A DNA stretch of 64,000 bases from Rhizoclosmatium globosum (GCA_002104985.1 MCGO01000039.1:124001-188000); one strand, 5' to 3'; positions 43,401 through 58,400 are shown, counted from the first letter of the stretch. The notes: generated from the sequence alone by a model not told the origin. Numbers and translations: made by a program.

Positions 43401-46400
43401 ATTCCCGAATCTGGTTCTGTTCCACTTTTTTTACTTCTTATTGCTGAATGTACCAAGAAACTAGTTGGCGCAAAGTTTGGAGCTCCTAAATCTTGCGGAT
43501 CAGTGTGAATGTGTGTTTTGGCTTGAATACGTGTTGTTGTGAATTCCCGAATCTGGTTCTGTTCCACTTTTTTTACTTCTTATTGCTGAATGTACTGAGA
43601 AACTAGTTGGCGCAAAGTTTGGAGGTCCTAAATCTTGCGGATCAGTGTGAATGTGTGTTTTGGCTTGAATACGTGTTGTTGTGAATTCCCGAATCTGGTT
43701 CTGTTCCACTTTTTTTACTTCTTATTGCTGAATGTACCAAGAAACTAGATTGCGCAAAGTTTGGAGGTCCTAAATCTTGCGGATCAGTGTGAATGTGTGT
43801 TTTGGCTTGAATACGTGTTGTTGTGAATTCCCGAATCTGGTTCTGTTCCACTTTTTTTACTTCTTATTGCTGAATGTACTGAGAAACTAGTTGGCGCAAA
43901 GTTTGGAGCTCCTAAATCTTGCGGATCAGTGTGAATGTGTGTTTTGGCTTGAATACGTGTTGTTGTGAATTCCCGAATCTGGTTCTGTTCCACTTTTTTT
44001 ACTTCTTATTGCTGAATGTACCAAGAAACTAGATTGCGCAAAGTTTGGAGGTCCTAAATCTTGCGGATCAGTGTGAATGTGTGTTTTGGCTTGAATACGT
44101 GTTGCTGTGAATTCCCGAATCTGGTTCTGTTCCACTTTTTTTACTTCTTATTGCTGAATGTACTGAGAAACTAGATTGGCGCAAAGTTTGGAGGTCCTAA
44201 ATCTTGCGGATCAGTGTGAATGTGTGTTTTGGCTTGAATACGTGTTGCTGTGTAATTCCCGAATCTGGTTCTGTTCCACTTTTTTTACTTCTTATTGCTG
44301 AATGTACTAAGAAACTAGTTGGCGCAAAGTTTGGAGCTCCTAAATCTTGCGGATCAGTGTGAATGTGTGTTTTGGCTTGAATACGTGTTGTTGTGAATTC
44401 CCGAATCTGGTTCTGTTCCACTTTTTTTACTTCTTATTGCTGAATGTACTAGAAACTAGTTGGCGCAAAGTTTGGAGCTCCTAAATCTTGCGGATCAGTG
44501 TGAATGTGTGTTTTGGCTTGAATACGTGTTGTTGTGAATTCCCGAATCTGGTTCTGTTCCACTTTTTTTACTTCTTATTGCTGAATGTACTGAGAAACTA
44601 GTTGGCGCAAAGTTTGGAGGTCCTAAATCTTGCGGATCAGTGTGAATGTGTGTTTTGGCTTGAATACGTGTTGTTGTGAATTCCCGAATCTGGTTCTGTT
44701 CCACTTTTTTTACTTCTTATTGCTGAATGTACCAAGAAACTAGTTGGCGCAAAGTTTGGAGGTCCTAAATCTTGCGGATCAGTGTGAATGTGTGTTTTGG
44801 CTTGAATACGTGTTGTTGTGAATTCCCGAATCTGGTTCTGTTCCACTTTTTTTACTTCTTATTGCTGAATGTACCAAGAAACTAGTTGGCGCAAAGTTTG
44901 GAGCTCCTAAATCTTGCGGATCAGTGTGAATGTGTGTTTTGGCTTGAATACGTGTTGTTGTGAATTCCCGAATCTGGTTCTGTTCCACTTTTTTTACTTC
45001 TTATTGCTGAATGTACTGAGAAACTAGTTGGCGCAAAGTTTGGAGGTCCTAAATCTTGCGGATCAGTGTGAATGTGTGTTTTGGCTTGAATACGTGTTGT
45101 TGTGAATTCCCGAATCTGGTTCTGTTCCACTTTTTTTACTTCTTATTGCTGAATGTACCAAGAAACTAGATTGCGCAAAGTTTGGAGGTCCTAAATCTTG
45201 CGGATCAGTGTGAATGTGTGTTTTGGCTTGAATACGTGTTGTTGTGAATTCCCGAATCTGGTTCTGTTCCACTTTTTTTACTTCTTATTGCTGAATGTAC
45301 TGAGAAACTAGATTGGCGCAAAGTTTGGAGGTCCTAAATCTTGCGGATCAGTGTGAATGTGTGTTTTGGCTTGAATACGTGTTGTTGTGAATTCCCGAAT
45401 CTGGTTCTGTTCCACTTTTTTTACTTCTTATTGCTGAATGTACCAAGAAACTAGATTGCGCAAAGTTTGGAGGTCCTAAATCTTGCGGATCAGTGTGAAT
45501 GTGTGTTTTGGCTTGAATACGTGTTGCTGTGAATTCCCGAATCTGGTTCTGTTCCACTTTTTTTACTTCTTATTGCTGAATGTACTGAGAAACTAGTTGC
45601 GCAAAGTTTGGAGCTCCTAAATCTTGCGGATCAGTGTGAATGTGTGTTTTGGCTTGAATACGTGTTGCTGTGAATTCCCGAATCTGGTTCTGTTCCACTT
45701 TTTTTACTTCTTATTGCTGAATGTACTAAGAAACTAGATTGCGCAAAGTTTGGAGCTCCTAAATCTTGCGGATCAGTGTGAATGTGTGTTTTGGCTTGAA
45801 TACGTGTTGTTGTGAATTCCCGAATCTGGTTCTGTTCCACTTTTTTTACTTCTTATTGCTGAATGTACCAAGAAACTAGTTGGCGCAAAGTTTGGAGCTC
45901 CTAAATCTTGCGGATCAGTGTGAATGTGTGTTTTGGCTTGAATACGTGTTGTTGTGAATTCCCGAATCTGGTTCTGTTCCACTTTTTTTACTTCTTATTG
46001 CTGAATGTACTGAGAAACTAGTTGGCGCAAAGTTTGGAGGTCCTAAATCTTGCGGATCAGTGTGAATGTGTGTTTTGGCTTGAATACGTGTTGTTGTGAA
46101 TTCCCGAATCTGGTTCTGTTCCACTTTTTTTACTTCTTATTGCTGAATGTACCAAGAAACTAGATTGCGCAAAGTTTGGAGCTCCTAAATCTTGCGGATC
46201 AGTGTGAATGTGTGTTTTGGCTTGAATACGTGTTGTTGTGAATTCCCGAATCTGGTTCTGTTCCACTTTTTTTACTTCTTATTGCTGAATGTACTGAGAA
46301 ACTAGTTGGCGCAAAGTTTGGAGGTCCTAAATCTTGCGGATCAGTGTGAATGTGTGTTTTGGCTTGAATACGTGTTGTTGTGAATTCCCGAATCTGGTTC

Positions 46401-49400
46401 TGTTCCACTTTTTTTACTTCTTATTGCTGAATGTACCAAGAAACTAGATTGCGCAAAGTTTGGAGGTCCTAAATCTTGCGGATCAGTGTGAATGTGTGTT
46501 TTGGCTTGAATACGTGTTGTTGTGAATTCCCGAATCTGGTTCTGTTCCACTTTTTTTACTTCTTATTGCTGAATGTACCAAGAAACTAGTTGGCGCAAAG
46601 TTTGGAGCTCCTAAATCTTGCGGATCAGTGTGAATGTGTGTTTTGGCTTGAATACGTGTTGTTGTGAATTCCCGAATCTGGTTCTGTTCCACTTTTTTTA
46701 CTTCTTATTGCTGAATGTACTGAGAAACTAGTTGGCGCAAAGTTTGGAGGTCCTAAATCTTGCGGATCAGTGTGAATGTGTGTTTTGGCTTGAATACGTG
46801 TTGTTGTGAATTCCCGAATCTGGTTCTGTTCCACTTTTTTTACTTCTTATTGCTGAATGTACCAAGAAACTAGTTGGCGCAAAGTTTGGAGGTCCTAAAT
46901 CTTGCGGATCAGTGTGAATGTGTGTTTTGGCTTGAATACGTGTTGCTGTGAATTCCCGAATCTGGTTCTGTTCCACTTTTTTTACTTCTTATTGCTGAAT
47001 GTACTGAGAAACTAGTTGCGCAAAGTTTGGAGGTCCTAAATCTTGCGGATCAGTGTGAATGTGTGTTTTGGCTTGAATACGTGTTGCTGTAATTCCCGAA
47101 TCTGGTTCTGTTCCACTTTTTTTACTTCTTATTGCTGAATGTACTAAGAAACTAGATTGCGCAAAGTTTGGAGCTCCTAAATCTTGCGGATCAGTGTGAA
47201 TGTGTGTTTTGGCTTGAATACGTGTTGTTGTGAATTCCCGAATCTGGTTCTGTTCCACTTTTTTTACTTCTTATTGCTGAATGTACCAAGAAACTAGTTG
47301 GCGCAAAGTTTGGAGGTCCTAAATCTTGCGGATCAGTGTGAATGTGTGTTTTGGCTTGAATACGTGTTGTTGTGAATTCCCGAATCTGGTTCTGTTCCAC
47401 TTTTTTTACTTCTTATTGCTGAATGTACTGAGAAACTAGTTGCGCAAAGTTTGGAGGTCCTAAATCTTGCGGATCAGTGTGAATGTGTGTTTTGGCTTGA
47501 ATACGTGTTGTTGTGAATTCCCGAATCTGGTTCTGTTCCACTTTTTTTACTTCTTATTGCTGAATGTACTGAGAAACTAGATTGCGCAAAGTTTGGAGGT
47601 CCTAAATCTTGCGGATCAGTGTGAATGTGTGTTTTGGCTTGAATACGTGTTGTTGTGAATTCCCGAATCTGGTTCTGTTCCACTTTTTTTACTTCTTATT
47701 GCTGAATGTACCAAGAAACTAGTTGGCGCAAAGTTTGGAGCTCCTAAATCTTGCGGATCAGTGTGAATGTGTGTTTTGGCTTGAATACGTGTTGTTGTGA
47801 ATTCCCGAATCTGGTTCTGTTCCACTTTTTTTACTTCTTATTGCTGAATGTACTGAGAAACTAGTTGGCGCAAAGTTTGGAGGTCCTAAATCTTGCGGAT
47901 CAGTGTGAATGTGTGTTTTGGCTTGAATACGTGTTGTTGTGAATTCCCGAATCTGGTTCTGTTCCACTTTTTTTACTTCTTATTGCTGAATGTACCAAGA
48001 AACTAGATTGCGCAAAGTTTGGAGGTCCTAAATCTTGCGGATCAGTGTGAATGTGTGTTTTGGCTTGAATACGTGTTGCTGTGAATTCCCGAATCTGGTT
48101 CTGTTCCACTTTTTTTACTTCTTATTGCTGAATGTACTGAGAAACTAGTTGGCGCAAAGTTTGGAGCTCCTAAATCTTGCGGATCAGTGTGAATGTGTGT
48201 TTTGGCTTGAATACGTGTTGCTGTGAATTCCCGAATCTGGTTCTGTTCCACTTTTTTTACTTCTTATTGCTGAATGTACTAAGAAACTAGATTGGCGCAA
48301 AGTTTGGAGGTCCTAAATCTTGCGGATCAGTGTGAATGTGTGTTTTGGCTTGAATACGTGTTGTTGTGAATTCCCGAATCTGGTTCTGTTCCACTTTTTT
48401 TACTTCTTATTGCTGAATGTACAAGAAACTAGATTGCGCAAAGTTTGGAGGTCCTAAATCTTGCGGATCAGTGTGAATGTGTGTTTTGGCTTGAATACGT
48501 GTTGCTGTGAATTCCCGAATCTGGTTCTGTTCCACTTTTTTTACTTCTTATTGCTGAATGTACTGAGAAACTAGTTGGCGCAAAGTTTGGAGGTCCTAAA
48601 TCTTGCGGATCAGTGTGAATGTGTGTTTTGGCTTGAATACGTGTTGTTGTGAATTCCCGAATCTGGTTCTGTTCCACTTTTTTTACTTCTTATTGCTGAA
48701 TGTACCAAGAAACTAGTTGCGCAAAGTTTGGAGGTCCTAAATCTTGCGGATCAGTGTGAATGTGTGTTTTGGCTTGAATACGTGTTGTTGTGAATTCCCG
48801 AATCTGGTTCTGTTCCACTTTTTTTACTTCTTATTGCTGAATGTACCAAGAAACTAGTTGGCGCAAAGTTTGGAGGTCCTAAATCTTGCGGATCAGTGTG
48901 AATGTGTGTTTTGGCTTGAATACGTGTTGTTGTGAATTCCCGAATCTGGTTCTGTTCCACTTTTTTTACTTCTTATTGCTGAATGTACCAAGAAACTAGT
49001 TGGCGCAAAGTTTGGAGTCCTAAATCTTGCGGATCAGTGTGAATGTGTGTTTTGGCTTGAATACGTGTTGTTGTGAATTCCCGAATCTGGTTCTGTTCCA
49101 CTTTTTTTACTTCTTATTGCTGAATGTACTAAGAAACTAGATTGCGCAAAGTTTGGAGCTCCTAAATCTTGCGGATCAGTGTGAATGTGTGTTTTGGCTT
49201 GAATACGTGTTGTTGTGAATTCCCGAATCTGGTTCTGTTCCACTTTTTTTACTTCTTATTGCTGAATGTACCAAGAAACTAGATTGCGCAAAGTTTGGAG
49301 GTCCTAAATCTTGCGGATCAGTGTGAATGTGTGTTTTGGCTTGAATACGTGTTGCTGTAATTCCCGAATCTGGTTCTGTTCCACTTTTTTTACTTCTTAT

Positions 49401-52400
49401 TGCTGAATGTACTAAGAAACTAGTTGGCGCAAAGTTTGGAGCTCCTAAATCTTGCGGATCAGTGTGAATGTGTGTTTTGGCTTGAATACGTGTTGTGTGA
49501 ATTCCCGAATCTGGTTCTGTTCCACTTTTTTTACTTCTTATTGCTGAATGTACCAAGAAACTAGTTGGCGCAAAGTTTGGAGGTCCTAAATCTTGCGGAT
49601 CAGTGTGAATGTGTGTTTTGGCTTGAATACGTGTTGCTGTGAATTCCCGAATCTGGTTCTGTTCCACTTTTTTTACTTCTTATTGCTGAATGTACCAAGA
49701 AACTAGTTGGCGCAAAGTTTGGAGGTCCTAAATCTTGCGGATCAGTGTGAATGTGTGTTTTGGCTTGAATACGTGTTGTGTGAATTCCCGAATCTGGTTC
49801 TGTTCCACTTTTTTTACTTCTTATTGCTGAATGTACCAAGAAACTAGTTGGCGCAAAGTTTGGAGGTCCTAAATCTTGCGGATCAGTGTGAATGTGTGTT
49901 TTGGCTTGAATACGTGTTGCTGTGAATTCCCGAATCTGGTTCTGTTCCACTTTTTTTACTTCTTATTGCTGAATGTACTGAGAAACTAGTTGGCGCAAAG
50001 TTTGGAGGTCCTAAATCTTGCGGATCAGTGTGAATGTGTGTTTTGGCTTGAATACGTGTTGTTGTGAATTCCCGAATCTGGTTCTGTTCCACTTTTTTTA
50101 CTTCTTATTGCTGAATGTACCAAGAAACTAGTTGCGCAAAGTTTGGAGGTCCTAAATCTTGCGGATCAGTGTGAATGTGTGTTTTGGCTTGAATACGTGT
50201 TGTGTGAATTCCCGAATCTGGTTCTGTTCCACTTTTTTTACTTCTTATTGCTGAATGTACTAAGAAACTAGATTGCGCAAAGTTTGGAGGTCCTAAATCT
50301 TGCGGATCAGTGTGAATGTGTGTTTTGGCTTGAATACGTGTTGTTGTGAATTCCCGAATCTGGTTCTGTTCCACTTTTTTTACTTCTTATTGCTGAATGT
50401 ACTGAGAAACTAGTTGGCGCAAAGTTTGGAGGTCCTAAATCTTGCGGATCAGTGTGAATGTGTGTTTTGGCTTGAATACGTGTTGTTGTGAATTCCCGAA
50501 TCTGGTTCTGTTCCACTTTTTTTACTTCTTATTGCTGAATGTACCAAGAAACTAGATTGGCGCAAAGTTTGGAGCTCCTAAATCTTGCGGATCAGTGTGA
50601 ATGTGTGTTTTGGCTTGAATACGTGTTGCTGTGAATTCCCGAATCTGGTTCTGTTCCACTTTTTTTACTTCTTATTGCTGAATGTACTGAGAAACTAGTT
50701 GGCGCAAAGTTTGGAGGTCCTAAATCTTGCGGATCAGTGTGAATGTGTGTTTTGGCTTGAATACGTGTTGCTGTGAATTCCCGAATCTGGTTCTGTTCCA
50801 CTTTTTTTACTTCTTATTGCTGAATGTACAAGAAACTAGTTGCGCAAAGTTTGGAGGTCCTAAATCTTGCGGATCAGTGTGAATGTGTGTTTTGGCTTGA
50901 ATACGTGTTGTGTGAATTCCCGAATCTGGTTCTGTTCCACTTTTTTTACTTCTTATTGCTGAATGTACTAAGAAACTAGATTGCGCAAAGTTTGGAGCTC
51001 CTAAATCTTGCGGATCAGTGTGAATGTGTGTTTTGGCTTGAATACGTGTTGTTGTGAATTCCCGAATCTGGTTCTGTTCCACTTTTTTTACTTCTTATTG
51101 CTGAATGTACTGAGAAACTAGTTGGCGCAAAGTTTGGAGGTCCTAAATCTTGCGGATCAGTGTGAATGTGTGTTTTGGCTTGAATACGTGTTGTTGTGAA
51201 TTCCCGAATCTGGTTCTGTTCCACTTTTTTTACTTCTTATTGCTGAATGTACCAAGAAACTAGATTGGCGCAAAGTTTGGAGGTCCTAAATCTTGCGGAT
51301 CAGTGTGAATGTGTGTTTTGGCTTGAATACGTGTTGTTGTGAATTCCCGAATCTGGTTCTGTTCCACTTTTTTTACTTCTTATTGCTGAATGTACTGAGA
51401 AACTAGTTGCGCAAAGTTTGGAGGTCCTAAATCTTGCGGATCAGTGTGAATGTGTGTTTTGGCTTGAATACGTGTTGCTGTGAATTCCCGAATCTGGTTC
51501 TGTTCCACTTTTTTTACTTCTTATTGCTGAATGTACTGAGAAACTAGTTGGCGCAAAGTTTGGAGTCCTAAATCTTGCGGATCAGTGTGAATGTGTGTTT
51601 TGGCTTGAATACGTGTTGTTGTGAATTCCCGAATCTGGTTCTGTTCCACTTTTTTTACTTCTTATTGCTGAATGTACTGAGAAACTAGTTGGCGCAAAGT
51701 TTGGAGGTCCTAAATCTTGCGGATCAGTGTGAATGTGTGTTTTGGCTTGAATACGTGTTGCTGTGAATTCCCGAATCTGGTTCTGTTCCACTTTTTTTAC
51801 TTCTTATTGCTGAATGTACCAAGAAACTAGTTGCGCAAAGTTTGGAGGTCCTAAATCTTGCGGATCAGTGTGAATGTGTGTTTTGGCTTGAATACGTGTT
51901 GTTGTGAATTCCCGAATCTGGTTCTGTTCCACTTTTTTTACTTCTTATTGCTGAATGTACCAGAAACTAGTTGGCGCAAAGTTTGGAGGTCCTAAATCTT
52001 GCGGATCAGTGTGAATGTGTGTTTTGGCTTGAATACGTGTTGCTGTGAATTCCCGAATCTGGTTCTGTTCCACTTTTTTTACTTCTTATTGCTGAATGTA
52101 CTAGAAACTAGTTGCGCAAAGTTTGGAGCTCCTAAATCTTGCGGATCAGTGTGAATGTGTGTTTTGGCTTGAATACGTGTTGTGTGAATTCCCGAATCTG
52201 GTTCTGTTCCACTTTTTTTACTTCTTATTGCTGAATGTACTAAGAAACTAGTTGGCGCAAAGTTTGGAGGTCCTAAATCTTGCGGATCAGTGTGAATGTG
52301 TGTTTTGGCTTGAATACGTGTTGTTGTGAATTCCCGAATCTGGTTCTGTTCCACTTTTTTTACTTCTTATTGCTGAATGTACCAAGAAACTAGTTGGCGC

Positions 52401-55400
52401 AAAGTTTGGAGGTCCTAAATCTTGCGGATCAGTGTGAATGTGTGTTTTGGCTTGAATACGTGTTGTTGTGAATTCCCGAATCTGGTTCTGTTCCACTTTT
52501 TTTACTTCTTATTGCTGAATGTACAAGAAACTAGTTGGCGCAAAGTTTGGAGGTCCTAAATCTTGCGGATCAGTGTGAATGTGTGTTTTGGCTTGAATAC
52601 GTGTTGCTGTGAATTCCCGAATCTGGTTCTGTTCCACTTTTTTTACTTCTTATTGCTGAATGTACTGAGAAACTAGATTGCGCAAAGTTTGGAGGTCCTA
52701 AATCTTGCGGATCAGTGTGAATGTGTGTTTTGGCTTGAATACGTGTTGTTGTGAATTCCCGAATCTGGTTCTGTTCCACTTTTTTTACTTCTTATTGCTG
52801 AATGTACCAGAAACTAGTTGGCGCAAAGTTTGGAGGTCCTAAATCTTGCGGATCAGTGTGAATGTGTGTTTTGGCTTGAATACGTGTTGCTGTGAATTCC
52901 CGAATCTGGTTCTGTTCCACTTTTTTTACTTCTTATTGCTGAATGTACCAAGAAACTAGTTGCGCAAAGTTTGGAGGTCCTAAATCTTGCGGATCAGTGT
53001 GAATGTGTGTTTTGGCTTGAATACGTGTTGTTGTGAATTCCCGAATCTGGTTCTGTTCCACTTTTTTTACTTCTTATTGCTGAATGTACTGAGAAACTAG
53101 TTGGCGCAAAGTTTGGAGGTCCTAAATCTTGCGGATCAGTGTGAATGTGTGTTTTGGCTTGAATACGTGTTGCTGTGAATTCCCGAATCTGGTTCTGTTC
53201 CACTTTTTTTACTTCTTATTGCTGAATGTACTGAGAAACTAGTTGGCGCAAAGTTTGGAGCTCCTAAATCTTGCGGATCAGTGTGAATGTGTGTTTTGGC
53301 TTGAATACGTGTTGTGTGAATTCCCGAATCTGGTTCTGTTCCACTTTTTTTACTTCTTATTGCTGAATGTACCAAGAAACTAGTTGGCGCAAAGTTTGGA
53401 GGTCCTAAATCTTGCGGATCAGTGTGAATGTGTGTTTTGGCTTGAATACGTGTTGCTGTGAATTCCCGAATCTGGTTCTGTTCCACTTTTTTTACTTCTT
53501 ATTGCTGAATGTACTGAGAAACTAGATTGCGCAAAGTTTGGAGTCCTAAATCTTGCGGATCAGTGTGAATGTGTGTTTTGGCTTGAATACGTGTTGCTGT
53601 GAATTCCCGAATCTGGTTCTGTTCCACTTTTTTTACTTCTTATTGCTGAATGTACTGAGAAACTAGTTGGCGCAAAGTTTGGAGGTCCTAAATCTTGCGG
53701 ATCAGTGTGAATGTGTGTTTTGGCTTGAATACGTGTTGTGTGAATTCCCGAATCTGGTTCTGTTCCACTTTTTTTACTTCTTATTGCTGAATGTACTGAG
53801 AAACTAGTTGGCGCAAAGTTTGGAGTCCTAAATCTTGCGGATCAGTGTGAATGTGTGTTTTGGCTTGAATACGTGTTGTGTGAATTCCCGAATCTGGTTC
53901 TGTTCCACTTTTTTTACTTCTTATTGCTGAATGTACAAGAAACTAGATTGCGCAAAGTTTGGAGGTCCTAAATCTTGCGGATCAGTGTGAATGTGTGTTT
54001 TGGCTTGAATACGTGTTGTGTGAATTCCCGAATCTGGTTCTGTTCCACTTTTTTTACTTCTTATTGCTGAATGTACTGAGAAACTAGTTGGCGCAAAGTT
54101 TGGAGGTCCTAAATCTTGCGGATCAGTGTGAATGTGTGTTTTGGCTTGAATACGTGTTGTTGTGAATTCCCGAATCTGGTTCTGTTCCACTTTTTTTACT
54201 TCTTATTGCTGAATGTACTGAGAAACTAGATTGCGCAAAGTTTGGAGGTCCTAAATCTTGCGGATCAGTGTGAATGTGTGTTTTGGCTTGAATACGTGTT
54301 GTTGTGAATTCCCGAATCTGGTTCTGTTCCACTTTTTTTACTTCTTATTGCTGAATGTACTGAGAAACTAGTTGGCGCAAAGTTTGGAGTCCTAAATCTT
54401 GCGGATCAGTGTGAATGTGTGTTTTGGCTTGAATACGTGTTGTGTGAATTCCCGAATCTGGTTCTGTTCCACTTTTTTTACTTCTTATTGCTGAATGTAC
54501 CAAGAAACTAGTTGCGCAAAGTTTGGAGGTCCTAAATCTTGCGGATCAGTGTGAATGTGTGTTTTGGCTTGAATACGTGTTGTTGTGAATTCCCGAATCT
54601 GGTTCTGTTCCACTTTTTTTACTTCTTATTGCTGAATGTACTGAGAAACTAGTTGGCGCAAAGTTTGGAGGTCCTAAATCTTGCGGATCAGTGTGAATGT
54701 GTGTTTTGGCTTGAATACGTGTTGTTGTGAATTCCCGAATCTGGTTCTGTTCCACTTTTTTTACTTCTTATTGCTGAATGTACCAAGAAACTAGTTGGCG
54801 CAAAGTTTGGAGGTCCTAAATCTTGCGGATCAGTGTGAATGTGTGTTTTGGCTTGAATACGTGTTGCTGTGAATTCCCGAATCTGGTTCTGTTCCACTTT
54901 TTTTACTTCTTATTGCTGAATGTACTGAGAAACTAGATTGCGCAAAGTTTGGAGCTCCTAAATCTTGCGGATCAGTGTGAATGTGTGTTTTGGCTTGAAT
55001 ACGTGTTGTTGTGAATTCCCGAATCTGGTTCTGTTCCACTTTTTTTACTTCTTATTGCTGAATGTACTGAGAAACTAGTTGGCGCAAAGTTTGGAGGTCC
55101 TAAATCTTGCGGATCAGTGTGAATGTGTGTTTTGGCTTGAATACGTGTTGTTGTGAATTCCCGAATCTGGTTCTGTTCCACTTTTTTTACTTCTTATTGC
55201 TGAATGTACCAGAAACTAGTTGGCGCAAAGTTTGGAGGTCCTAAATCTTGCGGATCAGTGTGAATGTGTGTTTTGGCTTGAATACGTGTTGTGTGAATTC
55301 CCGAATCTGGTTCTGTTCCACTTTTTTTACTTCTTATTGCTGAATGTACTGAGAAACTAGTTGGCGCAAAGTTTGGAGGTCCTAAATCTTGCGGATCAGT

Positions 55401-58400
55401 GTGAATGTGTGTTTTGGCTTGAATACGTGTTGTTGTGAATTCCCGAATCTGGTTCTGTTCCACTTTTTTTACTTCTTATTGCTGAATGTACTGAGAAACT
55501 AGTTGGCGCAAAGTTTGGAGGTCCTAAATCTTGCGGATCAGTGTGAATGTGTGTTTTGGCTTGAATACGTGTTGTTGTGAATTCCCGAATCTGGTTCTGT
55601 TCCACTTTTTTTACTTCTTATTGCTGAATGTACTGAGAAACTAGTTGGCGCAAAGTTTGGAGGTCCTAAATCTTGCGGATCAGTGTGAATGTGTGTTTTG
55701 GCTTGAATACGTGTTGCTGTGAATTCCCGAATCTGGTTCTGTTCCACTTTTTTTACTTCTTATTGCTGAATGTACTGAGAAACTAGATTGCGCAAAGTTT
55801 GGAGCTCCTAAATCTTGCGGATCAGTGTGAATGTGTGTTTTGGCTTGAATACGTGTTGTGTGAATTCCCGAATCTGGTTCTGTTCCACTTTTTTTACTTC
55901 TTATTGCTGAATGTACCAAGAAACTAGTTGGCGCAAAGTTTGGAGGTCCTAAATCTTGCGGATCAGTGTGAATGTGTGTTTTGGCTTGAATACGTGTTGC
56001 TGTGAATTCCCGAATCTGGTTCTGTTCCACTTTTTTTACTTCTTATTGCTGAATGTACTGAGAAACTAGTTGGCGCAAAGTTTGGAGGTCCTAAATCTTG
56101 CGGATCAGTGTGAATGTGTGTTTTGGCTTGAATACGTGTTGTGTGAATTCCCGAATCTGGTTCTGTTCCACTTTTTTTACTTCTTATTGCTGAATGTACT
56201 GAGAAACTAGTTGGCGCAAAGTTTGGAGGTCCTAAATCTTGCGGATCAGTGTGAATGTGTGTTTTGGCTTGAATACGTGTTGCTGTGAATTCCCGAATCT
56301 GGTTCTGTTCCACTTTTTTTACTTCTTATTGCTGAATGTACTGAGAAACTAGTTGGCGCAAAGTTTGGAGGTCCTAAATCTTGCGGATCAGTGTGAATGT
56401 GTGTTTTGGCTTGAATACGTGTTGTTGTGAATTCCCGAATCTGGTTCTGTTCCACTTTTTTTACTTCTTATTGCTGAATGTACCAAGAAACTAGTTGGCG
56501 CAAAGTTTGGAGTCCTAAATCTTGCGGATCAGTGTGAATGTGTGTTTTGGCTTGAATACGTGTTGTGTGAATTCCCGAATCTGGTTCTGTTCCACTTTTT
56601 TTACTTCTTATTGCTGAATGTACCAAGAAACTAGTTGGCGCAAAGTTTGGAGGTCCTAAATCTTGCGGATCAGTGTGAATGTGTGTTTTGGCTTGAATAC
56701 GTGTTGTTGTGAATTCCCGAATCTGGTTCTGTTCCACTTTTTTTACTTCTTATTGCTGAATGTACCAAGAAACTAGTTGGCGCAAAGTTTGGAGGTCCTA
56801 AATCTTGCGGATCAGTGTGAATGTGTGTTTTGGCTTGAATACGTGTTGCTGTGAATTCCCGAATCTGGTTCTGTTCCACTTTTTTTACTTCTTATTGCTG
56901 AATGTACCAAGAAACTAGTTGGCGCAAAGTTTGGAGGTCCTAAATCTTGCGGATCAGTGTGAATGTGTGTTTTGGCTTGAATACGTGTTGCTGTGAATTC
57001 CCGAATCTGGTTCTGTTCCACTTTTTTTACTTCTTATTGCTGAATGTACTGAGAAACTAGATTGCGCAAAGTTTGGAGCTCCTAAATCTTGCGGATCAGT
57101 GTGAATGTGTGTTTTGGCTTGAATACGTGTTGTTGTGAATTCCCGAATCTGGTTCTGTTCCACTTTTTTTACTTCTTATTGCTGAATGTACTGAGAAACT
57201 AGTTGGCGCAAAGTTTGGAGGTCCTAAATCTTGCGGATCAGTGTGAATGTGTGTTTTGGCTTGAATACGTGTTGCTGTGAATTCCCGAATCTGGTTCTGT
57301 TCCACTTTTTTTACTTCTTATTGCTGAATGTACTGAGAAACTAGTTGGCGCAAAGTTTGGAGGTCCTAAATCTTGCGGATCAGTGTGAATGTGTGTTTTG
57401 GCTTGAATACGTGTTGCTGTGAATTCCCGAATCTGGTTCTGTTCCACTTTTTTTACTTCTTATTGCTGAATGTACTGAGAAACTAGTTGGCGCAAAGTTT
57501 GGAGGTCCTAAATCTTGCGGATCAGTGTGAATGTGTGTTTTGGCTTGAATACGTGTTGCTGTAAATTCCCGAATCTGGTTCTGTTCCACTTTTTTTACTT
57601 CTTATTGCTGAATGTACTGAGAAACTAGTTGGCGCAAAGTTTGGAGGTCCTAAATCTTGCGGATCAGTGTGAATGTGTGTTTTGGCTTGAATACGTGTTG
57701 CTGTGAATTCCCGAATCTGGTTCTGTTCCACTTTTTTTACTTCTTATTGCTGAATGTACTGAGAAACTAGTTGGCGCAAAGTTTGGAGGTCCTAAATCTT
57801 GCGGATCAGTGTGAATGTGTGTTTTGGCTTGAATACGTGTTGTTGTGAATTCCCGAATCTGGTTCTGTTCCACTTTTTTTACTTCTTATTGCTGAATGTA
57901 CTGAGAAACTAGTTGGCGCAAAGTTTGGAGGTCCTAAATCTTGCGGATCAGTGTGAATGTGTGTTTTGGCTTGAATACGTGTTGCTGTGAATTCCCGAAT
58001 CTGGTTCTGTTCCACTTTTTTTACTTCTTATTGCTGAATGTACTGAGAAACTAGTTGGCGCAAAGTTTGGAGGTCCTAAATCTTGCGGATCAGTGTGAAT
58101 GTGTGTTTTGGCTTGAATACGTGTTGTTGTGAATTCCCGAATCTGGTTCTGTTCCACTTTTTTTACTTCTTATTGCTGAATGTACTGAGAAACTAGATTG
58201 GCGCAAAGTTTGGAGGTCCTAAATCTTGCGGATCAGTGTGAATGTGTGTTTTGGCTTGAATACGTGTTGTTGTGAATTCCCGAATCTGGTTCTGTTCCAC
58301 TTTTTTTACTTCTTATTGCTGAATGTACTGAGAAACTAGTTGGCGCAAAGTTTGGAGGTCCTAAATCTTGCGGATCAGTGTGAATGTGTGTTTTGGCTTG

